NCBI RefSeq assembly: GCF_003259365.1
Contig: NZ_QLLY01000007.1
Coordinates: forward strand, 310,001-374,000
Origin: Streptomyces sp. PsTaAH-137
GTDB lineage: Bacteria; Actinomycetota; Actinomycetes; Streptomycetales; Streptomycetaceae
Direction: 5' to 3'
Length of the DNA stretch: 64,000 nt
Both the position numbers and the translations under genes were made by a program. Below the pieces are notes generated by a model, which worked only from the letters and a program-made list of their open reading frames with translations, did not search any database and had not been told where the DNA came from. Positions 9,195 through 16,400 of this stretch are shown here, piece after piece; the stretch's first letter is position 1, and every line of letters starts with the position of its first letter.

Positions 9195-10037
9195 CTACCC
9201 GAGCGCGAGCATCGCCGCGGCGACCTCGTCGGCCGCCGCGGCGGGGAGCGCGGTGGCGGCGTCCTCCAGGACGAGCAGCCGCGCACCGGGGATCTCGCGG
9301 GCGAGCGCCTCGCCGTTGCCGACAGGGAAGAACCTGTCACGGCGGCCGTGCACGACGAGCGCCGGAATCCCGATGCCGGACAGGCGCTCGCGCCATCGGG
9401 GCGCACAGTCGAGCCGGGAGAACACCATGCCCAGGTGGTTCGCCGTCCGGAGCGCGGGCGCGGTGCCGGGTGTGCGGTCCCAGACGCGCGCGGCGACCTC
9501 GCGGGCGGCGACGGGATCGTCGCCCAGGATCTCCGCGCCGGCGCCCGCGAAGTCGGCCACCGCCTCGCGGTCTGACCAGTCGGGCATCGGGTGCCCGAAC
9601 AGCCGGCTCATCGTCGGCCCGTCGTGGTCGGGGAGATCGTCGTCGACCGGTCCCGGGGCGACGGCACGGGTGCCGACCAGGGTGAGCGCCGAGAACGCGT
9701 CCGGATGGTCGAGGGCCGCCACCTGCGCCACCATCCCGCCGACGCCGATCCCGGCGAGGTGTGCGGGTGCGCCCCCGAGCACGTCGGCCAGCGCCGCCAC
9801 GTCGGCGGCGAGGTCGCGCAGGGTGTAGGCGGGCGCCTCCGGATCCACCGTCGTCGACTCCCCGCTGTCGCGCAGGTCGTAGCGCACGACGCGGCGCCCG
9901 CCGGCGGCGAGGCGCTCGCACAGGGCGTCGGGCCAGGAGAGCATCGTCGTCCCGCCCACGAGCAGGACGAGCGGGGCGTCGTCGGCCCCGAACGACTGGA
10001 CGCCCAGGGCGATCCCCTTGACATCGACTGTGGTCAT
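9195..10037 (-). CDS. Alpha/beta hydrolase fold protein lacking nucleophile and His (probable pseudoenzyme)
   Basis: 280 residues with a clear alpha/beta hydrolase fold (LVLLVGGTTMLSWPDAL, RYDLRDSGES, VVHGRRDRFFPVG). At the nucleophile elbow the sequence is AGIGVGG, so the Ser of G-x-S-x-G is Gly, and the C-terminal GxGH-type motif is EDAATALP, with no His. The acid-position Asp (GRRD) remains. Classical hydrolysis is therefore unlikely; binding, a cofactor-free reaction, or regulation are possible. Start ATG 10037 has AGGAGAG upstream on the minus strand and overlaps the stop of the DHFR-like gene by 4 bp (ATGA), so they form one operon. Confidence 0.82.
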   Translation of the reverse strand: MTTVDVKGIALGVQSFGADDAPLVLLVGGTTMLSWPDALCERLAAGGRRVVRYDLRDSGESTTVDPEAPAYTLRDLAADVAALADVLGGAPAHLAGIGVGGMVAQVAALDHPDAFSALTLVGTRAVAPGPVDDDLPDHDGPTMSRLFGHPMPDWSDREAVADFAGAGAEILGDDPVAAREVAARVWDRTPGTAPALRTANHLGMVFSRLDCAPRWRERLSGIGIPALVVHGRRDRFFPVGNGEALAREIPGARLLVLEDAATALPAAAADEVAAAMLALG

Positions 10038-10660
10038 GCGGCTCTCCTGTGAAGGTCGTAGGTCAGGTGGGTCGTGGTCGACGTCGGTGTCACGCTCCGC
10101 CGGACCAGATCGCGCGGCACCGCGCCGCTGAACAGGGGTGTTCCCGCGCCGAGCACGACGGGCGCGAGATGCAGCACCAGGACGTCGGCCAGGCCGGCGT
10201 CGATCGCCGAGCGGACCGTGGCTCCGCCGCCCATGAGAACGACGTCGAGGTCCCTCCCACTCTGCGCCGACGTCACCACCGCACGCTCGCGGGCGACGGC
10301 GACGGCGTCGGGCAGGCCGGTGGTGACGAAGGTCCAGTCGAGGCCGGAGAGCCGCACCGAGGCGGGCGGCGAGCTCGTCACCACGACGAACGCGGGCGTA
10401 CCCGCCTCGGCGGCGCCGTAGCCCACCGTGTCGCTCCAGCCGTGCGGCCCGTCCACCACGTCGAACAGTCGGCGGCCGAGGACGACGGCGCCCGAGCGGG
10501 CGGTCGCCTCCCGCAGGATCCGGCGGTCGTCGGGGTCGTCGGAGAAGGCCCAGGTGTGCAGAGCCTCGCCGCCGGTGCCCAGGCCGTTGTCCGGACCGGG
10601 GTCGGGGCCGGTGACGAACCCGTCGAGGGAGACCGAGATGTCGGCGATGATGCGCGTCAT
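10034..10660 (-). CDS. Dihydrofolate reductase family (RibD C-terminal-like) protein
   Basis: 208 residues: ADISVSLDGFVTGPD at the N-terminus, AVVLGRRLFDVVDGP, and VVLMGGGATVRSAIDAGLAD near the C-terminus, all typical of the RibD-C/YwjB-like reductases. NADPH binding is likely; these are generally not the housekeeping DHFR. I placed the start at the ATG giving MTRIIADISVSLDG; an in-frame ATG 11 codons earlier would prepend a Gly-rich leader. First gene of the pair with the degenerate hydrolase, divergent from the Clp-N regulator. Confidence 0.85.
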   Translation of the reverse strand: MTRIIADISVSLDGFVTGPDPGPDNGLGTGGEALHTWAFSDDPDDRRILREATARSGAVVLGRRLFDVVDGPHGWSDTVGYGAAEAGTPAFVVVTSSPPASVRLSGLDWTFVTTGLPDAVAVARERAVVTSAQSGRDLDVVLMGGGATVRSAIDAGLADVLVLHLAPVVLGAGTPLFSGAVPRDLVRRSVTPTSTTTHLTYDLHRRAA

Positions 10661-10743
10661 GCACGGCAGACCGGATCCGCCGCCGGGACTCATCGATCAC
10701 GCACGAAATCTCCGTTCCCCGAGGAGTCAGGGCACCTCACATC

Positions 10744-10770
10744 GGGGTGTCAACCGAAGGTTGACACCCC
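10744..10770. promoter_or_regulatory. Operator 1: perfect 12-bp-arm inverted repeat
   Basis: Arm GGGGTGTCAACC (10744-10755) and its exact complement (10759-10770) around GAA. The right arm contains TTGACA, the -35 of the promoter for the Clp-N gene, so a bound protein would block RNA polymerase. Also 84 bp upstream of the divergent DHFR-like start. Confidence 0.75.
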
Positions 10771-10789
10771 TGCACTGTCAACCTACGGT
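10761..10789 (+). promoter_or_regulatory. Promoter of the Clp-N regulator, probably leaderless
   Basis: TTGACA (10761-10766), 17-bp spacer, TACGGT (10784-10789): a near-consensus housekeeping sigma promoter. The -10 ends 6 nt before the A of the ATG at 10796, so transcription should begin at or next to the start codon. No ribosome binding site is visible. Confidence 0.7.
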
Positions 10790-10793
10790 TGCC
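10777..10793. promoter_or_regulatory. Operator 2: CAACC-N3-GGTTG repeat over the -10
   Basis: GTCAACC, TAC, GGTTGCC: arms match at 6 of 7 positions and share the CAACC/GGTTG core of operator 1, with centres 28 bp apart. It covers the -10 element. Confidence 0.65.
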
Positions 10794-10795
10794 TC

Positions 10796-11539
10796 ATGAC
10801 GAATCCATCGGATGCCGTGGACACCACGGGCATGACCTCGTCCGTCCGCCTCGACGACCTCATCGACGCCATCAAGAAGGTCCACACCGACGCCCTGGAC
10901 CAGCTCCAGGACGCGGTCCTCGCAGCGGACCACCTCGGCGACGTCGCCGACCACCTCATCGGCCACTTCGTGGACCAGGCCCGCCGCTCCGGCGCCTCCT
11001 GGACCGACATCGGCAGGAGCATGGGCGTCACGCGCCAGGCGGCGCAGAAGCGCTTCGTGCCGAAGGGCTCGGAGAGCGACCTCGACCCCAGCCAGGGCTT
11101 CAGCCGCTACACCGAGCGCGCGCGGAACGTCGTGGTGAGCGCCCAGCAGGAGTCGCACGCCGCGAAGAACACCTCGATCGGCACCGCGCACCTGGTCCTC
11201 GGACTGCTCCACGAGCCGGACGGCTTGGGCGCCCGGGCGATCGTGGCGCAGAACGTGCCGCTCGACACCGTGCGGCAGGCCGCCGCGGACCGGCTGCCGG
11301 CGGCGGCCGACGAGTCCCCGGCGCTGATCCCGTTCGACGCGGAGGCCAAGAAGGCCCTGGAGCTGACGTTCCGTGAGGCCCTGCGCCTGGGCCACAACTA
11401 CATCGGCACCGAGCACATCCTGCTCGCGCTCCTCGAGCAGGAGAACGGCACGGGGGTGCTCTCGGAGCTCGGCATCACCAAGGAGGCGTCCGAGGCGGAC
11501 ATCACCGCGGCCCTCGCCGAGCTGACGAAGAACGCCTGA
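10796..11539 (+). CDS. HTH / Clp N-terminal-repeat protein (likely autoregulated regulator)
   Basis: 247 residues. Residues ~65-85 (WTDIGRSMGVTRQAAQKRF) form a helix-turn-helix, and residues ~105-240 hold two Clp-N repeats (RARNVVVSAQQES ... IGTAHLVLGLL and AKKALELTFREAL ... IGTEHILLALLEQ). There is no AAA+ ATPase or Walker motif, so it is not a chaperone; Clp-N domains bind peptides or adaptor proteins. A DNA-binding head on a substrate-recognition body suggests a regulator that senses proteotoxic or peptide signals. Two matching inverted repeats cover its own promoter, which fits autorepression (inference). The ATG at 10796 follows the -10 by 6 nt; ATG 10832 is a possible alternative. Confidence 0.82.
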   Translation: MTNPSDAVDTTGMTSSVRLDDLIDAIKKVHTDALDQLQDAVLAADHLGDVADHLIGHFVDQARRSGASWTDIGRSMGVTRQAAQKRFVPKGSESDLDPSQGFSRYTERARNVVVSAQQESHAAKNTSIGTAHLVLGLLHEPDGLGARAIVAQNVPLDTVRQAAADRLPAAADESPALIPFDAEAKKALELTFREALRLGHNYIGTEHILLALLEQENGTGVLSELGITKEASEADITAALAELTKNA

Positions 11540-11602
11540 ACCCACAGGAAAAAGCGAGGTGGTCCGGCCGGGCCTCAAGGCCACAAGTGGGAAACTGCTC
11601 CC

Positions 11603-13231
11603 ATGACTGACCGCTCAGGAACCCCCGCCCGGCCGGACGACCTCGTCGACATCGACGCCCTGGTCGACGCCTACTACACGAGGGAGCCCGACCCCACGCG
11701 CCCCGAGCAGCGTGTCGTCTTCGGCACGAGTGGCCATCGCGGCTCCAGCCTCGACGGCGCCTTCAACGAAAAGCACATCGCCGCGATCACCCAGGCCATC
11801 GTGGAGCACCGCACGGCCGAGGGCATCACCGGCCCGCTGTTCATCGGCCCCGACACGCACGCCCTGTCCGCACCCGCCCTCAAGACGGCGCTCGGGGTGC
11901 TCGCGGCGCACGGCGTGCGCGTCATGGCCGACGCGCACGGCGACTTCGTGCCGACGCCGGCGCTCAGCCACGCGATCCTGCGCTGGAACCGCACCGCGGG
12001 CGGCGGACCGGACCGCGCCGACGGCATCGTGATCACTCCGAGCCACAATCCGCCGCGCGACGGCGGCTTCAAGTACAACCCGCCGCACGGCGGTCCGGCC
12101 GACTCGACGACGACGGCATGGATCGCCGAGCGAGCCAACGAGCTTCTGGAGGACACCGGTTGGCAGGCGGCCACCGGTGACGACTCCGCCTGGGAGCCGT
12201 ACGACTTCCGCGAGGCCTACGTCGAGGACCTGAAGGACATCATCGACGTGGACGCCATCCGGTCCGCGGGCGTGCGGGTCGGCGCGGACCCGCTGGGCGG
12301 GGCGAGCGTCCACTACTGGTCGCGGATCGCCGAGCTGTACGGCCTCGATCTGACGGTGGTGAACCCGAAGACCGATCCCACCTGGCGGTTCATGACGCTG
12401 GACTGGGACGGCAAGATCCGGATGGACCCCTCCTCGGCGCCCGCGATGGCCTCCGTGCTCGCCCGCCGCCACGACTACGACCTGCTGACCGGCAACGACG
12501 CCGACGCGGACCGGCACGGCATCGTCACGCCCGACGCGGGTCTGATGAACCCGAACCACTATCTCGCCGTCGCCATCCACTACCTCTTCAGCCACCGCCC
12601 GCAGTGGTCGGCGTCCGCCGCGATCGGCAAGACCCTCGTCTCCAGCGCCGTGATCGACCGGATCGCCGCCTCCCTCGGCCGGCAACTCGTCGAAGTCCCC
12701 GTCGGCTTCAAGTGGTTCGTGCCGGGACTCGTCGACGGGTCCGTGGCCTTCGGTGGCGAGGAGAGCGCCGGAGCCAGCTTCGTCCGCAAGGACGGCAGCG
12801 TGTGGACCACCGACAAGGACGGCATCCTGCTCGCGCTGCTCGCCGCCGAGATCCTCGCGGTGACCGGGAAGACGCCGTCGGTGTACTACGCCGAACTCGC
12901 CGCCGAGCACGGCGCGTCGGGCGCCGCCTACGCGCGGATCGACGCCAAGGCGACCAAGGAGCAGAAAGCCCGCCTGGCGAAGCTCACCGGCGACGCGATC
13001 ACGGCGGACACCCTCGCGGGCGAACCGATCACGGCCCGGCTCTCCGAGGCGCCGGGCAACGGCGCGGCGATCGGCGGCGTGAAGGTGACCACCGAGAACG
13101 CGTGGTTCGCGGCGCGGCCCAGCGGCACGGAGGACGTGTACAAGATCTACGCCGAGTCGTTCCGCGGACCGGAGCACCTCGCCCAGGTGCAGAGCGAGGC
13201 CCAGGCGATCGTCGACGCGGCGCTCAGCTAG
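11603..13231 (+). CDS. pgm: Phosphoglucomutase (alpha-D-glucose specific)
   Basis: 542 residues, normal length for bacterial Pgm. Interconverts glucose-1-phosphate and glucose-6-phosphate, linking glycogen, trehalose and cell-wall sugar metabolism to glycolysis. Visible motifs: TPSHNPP with the phosphoserine S147, the metal loop DADADRHG, the sugar loop GGEESAG and the C-terminal phosphate loop [10 protein letters not shown]. Its 3' end overlaps the convergent HAD gene by 8 bp. Confidence 0.95.
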   Translation: MTDRSGTPARPDDLVDIDALVDAYYTREPDPTRPEQRVVFGTSGHRGSSLDGAFNEKHIAAITQAIVEHRTAEGITGPLFIGPDTHALSAPALKTALGVLAAHGVRVMADAHGDFVPTPALSHAILRWNRTAGGGPDRADGIVITPSHNPPRDGGFKYNPPHGGPADSTTTAWIAERANELLEDTGWQAATGDDSAWEPYDFREAYVEDLKDIIDVDAIRSAGVRVGADPLGGASVHYWSRIAELYGLDLTVVNPKTDPTWRFMTLDWDGKIRMDPSSAPAMASVLARRHDYDLLTGNDADADRHGIVTPDAGLMNPNHYLAVAIHYLFSHRPQWSASAAIGKTLVSSAVIDRIAASLGRQLVEVPVGFKWFVPGLVDGSVAFGGEESAGASFVRKDGSVWTTDKDGILLALLAAEILAVTGKTPSVYYAELAAEHGASGAAYARIDAKATKEQKARLAKLTGDAITADTLAGEPITARLSEAPGNGAAIGGVKVTTENAWFAARPSGTEDVYKIYAESFRGPEHLAQVQSEAQAIVDAALS

Positions 13232-13910
13232 CGGAGGCCTCGGGCAGGCCCGGGACGTCTGCGACGCTGTCCACGACGTGGGTGTGCGGGTGGGCTTCGA
13301 GCTGCTCACGGGTCAGCTGGCCCGTGAGCACGCCCACGACGACACCCGCGCCCGCGTGCGTCCCGGCCTCCAGGTCGACGACCGTGTCACCGGCGACGAG
13401 CACCGTGCGCACGTCGAACACCCCGCACTTCTCCATCGCCCGGTGGATCATGTACGGGGCGGGACGGCCCCGGCGCACCTCGTCGGCGGTGACGACGGCG
13501 TCGAGATTGCCGCCCTCCTCGGCGGACCAGCCGAGCGAGGCGAGCAGCGGGAGCGCCACGTCGGCACTGAATCCGGTGGTCAGCGCGATCTTGACGCCGC
13601 GGGCGCGCAGTTCGTCGAAGGTCTTGTCGGCGTGGGCGATCGGCTCCGGCGGCACCTCCTCGTACCGCCGCTTGAGGTAGGTACGGAAGACCTCGTACTG
13701 CCGCTCCACGAGGTCCGCGTCGGGCGTGCCGCCGCCGATGCGGACGAGTGCGGCGATGGCCTCCCGCTTGTCGGTGCCCATCCAGGTCTGGAGGTCGGCC
13801 GGGTCGACGGTGACGCCCGTCGCCTCAACGGCGTGGCGCAGCGCCTCGTAGACGGCGCCGTGCTCCTCGATCGTCGTTCCTGCCATGTCGAAGACGGCGA
13901 GTTCGATCAC
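13224..13910 (-). CDS. Phosphonatase-like HAD hydrolase (PhnX-like)
   Basis: 228 residues. The nucleophile motif is D8-M-A-G-T-T, the DxAGT variant typical of phosphonoacetaldehyde hydrolase and its sister family TIGR03351, not the ordinary DxDx(T/V). K48 in [10 protein letters not shown] sits where the cap-domain Schiff-base lysine of PhnX is found. [10 protein letters not shown] has Arg/Arg where HADs usually carry Lys, also a phosphonatase trait. [14 protein letters not shown] is the C-terminal metal loop. C-P bond cleavage of a phosphono-aldehyde is the best hypothesis. The GTG start overlaps the stop of the GntR gene (GTGA), so they are translationally coupled. Confidence 0.85.
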   Translation of the reverse strand: MIELAVFDMAGTTIEEHGAVYEALRHAVEATGVTVDPADLQTWMGTDKREAIAALVRIGGGTPDADLVERQYEVFRTYLKRRYEEVPPEPIAHADKTFDELRARGVKIALTTGFSADVALPLLASLGWSAEEGGNLDAVVTADEVRRGRPAPYMIHRAMEKCGVFDVRTVLVAGDTVVDLEAGTHAGAGVVVGVLTGQLTREQLEAHPHTHVVDSVADVPGLPEASAS

Positions 13911-14716
13911 TGGGTGTCCTTAAGCGTGTGGTGAGCCTGCGTGGGATGAAGTGACGTGTCGTCGGTGCGTTCCCGGGCCGCGACGGTGCGGCCCCCGACG
14001 GTGTTCTCGATGGTGAAGGTGGCCATCGAGGGCAGATAGCGGTCGTCGGCGTACTCGACGGGCGTGCCGTCGCGGGTGAACGCCAACCGTCGTACGCGCA
14101 GCAGGGGTTGGCTGGCCGCGATGCCGAGGAGGTCGGCGTCCTCCGGGTCCGCGGCGATGGCGTCGATGGTGTGGCGGGCGTGGTGGAGGTCGACGCCCCG
14201 GGCGGTGAGGGCCTCGTAGACGGAGCCCGCGTCGGGGTCGACAGCGAAGAGGTGGACTCCCGCGTCGAGCAGGAACGTCGAGCGCTCGACCATCGCCGGT
14301 ACGCCGTCCAGCTTGCGCAGCCGGATCAGGTCGACGACCGCCTCGCCCTCGTCGAGACCGAGGCGGGCCGCCGCCTCCGCGCCCGCCCGGCGGCGGGCCA
14401 CCTCGACGGTGAACTGGCCCGGAGTGCGGCCGATGGAGCGCGCCCACTGGGTGAACGACATGAGGGAGGCGAACGGCTGGGACGGGGTGACCCTGCGGGC
14501 CACGGGCGGCTTGCCCCGGCCGCCCACGAGGTGTCCTTCCGCGCGCAGCTGGGCCAGTGCCTGACGCACCGGACCGCGCGAGGTGCCGAACTCCTCGCAC
14601 AGCTGGGACTCACTGGGCACGGGCTGCCCCTCGGGCCACTCCCCCGCCTCGATCCGGCGCCGGAACTCGGCGCCGAGCCGCTGGTGCAGCGGCCCGCTCT
14701 CCGCACTTGTCTTCAC
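13907..14716 (-). CDS. GntR/HutC-family regulator (UTRA domain)
   Basis: 269 residues from a GTG at 14716. Winged HTH at ~10-75 (PSESQLCEEFGTSRGPVRQALAQL), then a UTRA effector domain (~90-255) ending SMATFTIENTVGG. HutC-type regulators bind small acids, amino acids, sugars or phosphonates. It is co-transcribed with the PhnX-like gene and divergent from the FAD oxidoreductase. A GTxTAxAC-type operator lies between them, and a perfect palindrome covers the start codon itself, so self-repression and control of the FAD gene are likely. No ATG fits: the HTH begins right after the GTG. Confidence 0.88.
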   Translation of the reverse strand: MKTSAESGPLHQRLGAEFRRRIEAGEWPEGQPVPSESQLCEEFGTSRGPVRQALAQLRAEGHLVGGRGKPPVARRVTPSQPFASLMSFTQWARSIGRTPGQFTVEVARRRAGAEAAARLGLDEGEAVVDLIRLRKLDGVPAMVERSTFLLDAGVHLFAVDPDAGSVYEALTARGVDLHHARHTIDAIAADPEDADLLGIAASQPLLRVRRLAFTRDGTPVEYADDRYLPSMATFTIENTVGGRTVAARERTDDTSLHPTQAHHTLKDTQ

Positions 14717-14720
14717 AAGT
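14705..14720. promoter_or_regulatory. Perfect palindrome over the gntR start codon
   Basis: ACTTGT, CTTC, ACAAGT: 6-bp perfect arms. It shares ACTTGT with the second site at 14790-14803 and overlaps the GTG start. Confidence 0.55.
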
Positions 14721-14790
14721 CGAGTTTTACAGTTCCGCCCCGAACAGGACAAGGTCCCGATTGATCGACAGCTGGTAAACACTCGGGAAA

Positions 14791-14803
14791 CTTGTATAGA
14801 CAG
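14791..14803. promoter_or_regulatory. HutC-type operator GTATAGAC
   Basis: CTTGTATAGACAG contains GTATAGAC (14794-14801), matching the GTxTAxAC core known for HutC-subfamily GntR regulators, within an imperfect TGT...ACA inverted repeat. It is 41 bp upstream of the FAD oxidoreductase ATG and 75 bp from the gntR start. Confidence 0.7.
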
Positions 14804-14843
14804 CCCTTGCTGGGAGCGGGCCGCGCTCCGCAGGCTGGTCATC

Positions 14844-16019
14844 ATGAGCATCGCAACAGCACTCTCCCCCGCCGCGGAGCTGCCGCGCGGCCACAGCGAC
14901 CTCGTCGTCGTCGGCGCCGGCATCGTCGGGCTCGCCCACGCCGTCGAGGCGGTGCGGCGCGGCCTCAGCGTCACCGTCGTCGAGCGGGACCGGCGTCCGG
15001 TGGGCGCGTCCGTGCGGAACTTCGGGCACTGCTGCGTCACCGCGCAGGAGGGCGATCTGCTCGGCCTGGCCGAGCGGTCGCGCACCGGCTGGCTGGACGC
15101 CGCGGGGAGGGCGGGGCTGTGGGCGCCGGAGGCGGGTGCCCTGGTGGTGGCCCGTTCGGCGACGGAGCTGGCGGTCCTGGAGGAACTGCGCCGGACGCGC
15201 GGCGCGGACGCGGTGCGGATGCGCACCCGGGACGAGGTGGCGGACACGCTCGGCCGGGCCGCGGACGCGCGCGACGACCTGGTGGGCGGCGCCCTGCTCC
15301 CGGCCGACCTGCGGGTGAACCCGCGCGAGGCGGCGCCACGGCTCGCGGCCTGGCTGGCGGAGCAGCCCGGGGCGACGGTGGTGTGGGGCACGAACGTGAC
15401 GGGGGTCGAGGAGGGCATCGTGCACACGGCCCGCGGCGACCTCCACGGCGAGCGGATCCTGCTCTGCGTCGGCCACGACCTGGACCGGCTGCACCCGGCC
15501 GAGGCGGAGGCGCACGGGATCGAGCGGTGCCGACTGTCGATGGCGCGGATCGCGGCACCGGAGGCGTTCCGCACGGACGCGGCGGTGCTCACCGCGACCT
15601 CGATGCTGCGCTACGACGCGTTCACGGCGACGCCGTCCGCGGCCGCGCTGCGCGCCGAGGTGACCGCGCACAGCCCCGAGTTGCTGGACGTGGTGGCCAA
15701 TGTGATGTTCACGCGGCTGCCCGACGGCACGGTCCTGGTCGGCGATTCGCACGCGTACGACGCGACCGAGATCCCCTTCCAGGACGAGGCGGTCTCGGCA
15801 CTGCTGCTGCGCGAGGCGGCCCGGGTCCTGGGCGTGCGCGAGGTGCGGGTCACCGAGCGCTGGCAGGGCGTGTACGCGAGCAGCCCGCGCGGACCGCTGC
15901 TCGTCCGGGACGTCGCGGCGGGCGTGCGGGCCATCTCGGTCACCTCCGGGGTCGGGATGACCCTGTCCTTCGGCCTGGCGGCCGCGACCTTCGACGGGGA
16001 CCTCAAGACCACCGACTGA
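14844..16019 (+). CDS. FAD-dependent oxidoreductase (DAO fold; resembles TIGR03364 phosphonate-linked family)
   Basis: 391 residues. Residues ~18-50 form a dinucleotide-binding beta-alpha-beta (DLVVVGAGIVGLAHAVEAVRRG ends with VVERD, so FAD). NFGHC near residue 60 and a C-terminal ISVTSGVGMTLSFGLA cofactor loop follow. Glycine/D-amino-acid-oxidase-type enzymes oxidise amines. Genes of family TIGR03364 are typically found beside PhnX-like hydrolases, as here. An aminophosphonate (2-aminoethylphosphonate or an N-methyl form) oxidised to phosphonoacetaldehyde would feed the neighbouring HAD enzyme; that link is inference. Divergent from the HutC regulator with an operator between. Confidence 0.85.
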   Translation: MSIATALSPAAELPRGHSDLVVVGAGIVGLAHAVEAVRRGLSVTVVERDRRPVGASVRNFGHCCVTAQEGDLLGLAERSRTGWLDAAGRAGLWAPEAGALVVARSATELAVLEELRRTRGADAVRMRTRDEVADTLGRAADARDDLVGGALLPADLRVNPREAAPRLAAWLAEQPGATVVWGTNVTGVEEGIVHTARGDLHGERILLCVGHDLDRLHPAEAEAHGIERCRLSMARIAAPEAFRTDAAVLTATSMLRYDAFTATPSAAALRAEVTAHSPELLDVVANVMFTRLPDGTVLVGDSHAYDATEIPFQDEAVSALLLREAARVLGVREVRVTERWQGVYASSPRGPLLVRDVAAGVRAISVTSGVGMTLSFGLAAATFDGDLKTTD

Positions 16020-16029
16020 CACGGCCCCT

Positions 16030-16064
16030 GGGGGCCCGGCGAGGAAACTCTCCCGGGCCCCTTT
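16030..16064 (+). terminator. Hairpin terminator after the FAD oxidoreductase
   Basis: GGGGCCCGG (16031-16039) pairs with CCGGGCCCC (16053-16061), followed by TTT; 11 bp after the stop codon. Confidence 0.8.
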
Positions 16065-16400
16065 CGCGCGCCCGGCCCCGGATCGAGGGTTGATCAAATC
16101 TTTGCCGTTGGCCGGATCTATCCGGTTGCCCGAGGCGACCATCACCCAGGACTCCGCACACGGCGGATTTGCTATGGGGATCAGTCGCTTTACCTTTTTG
16201 ACGCACGGCCGAAACCGACGGGGTGACCCCGTTCGCCGCGTTACGGGCGCATTGACCGACCCCGCCGCCATGACACACGCTCGACACATAGATGCCGTGT
16301 ACAACCGGTTCGGGTCCGATGGCACTCACCCCTGCTTTCTCGCAGGTCACACCGGCCGCACCGGTTGCGACACGACGGAACGGCAAGCGGGAGGAAGCAT
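16065..16400. other. Long upstream region of the asparagine synthetase gene
   Basis: 336 bp with lower GC than its surroundings. I see no convincing ORF, strong hairpin or clear promoter. GGGAGGAA at 16389-16396 is the ribosome binding site of the gene at 16401. The length suggests the promoter and any regulation lie here. Confidence 0.4.

Noticed and set aside
16065-16400. A riboswitch or attenuator before asnB
   Set aside because: I could not find a consistent stem set or known aptamer motif in the 336-bp leader; recorded only as an unexplained long upstream region.
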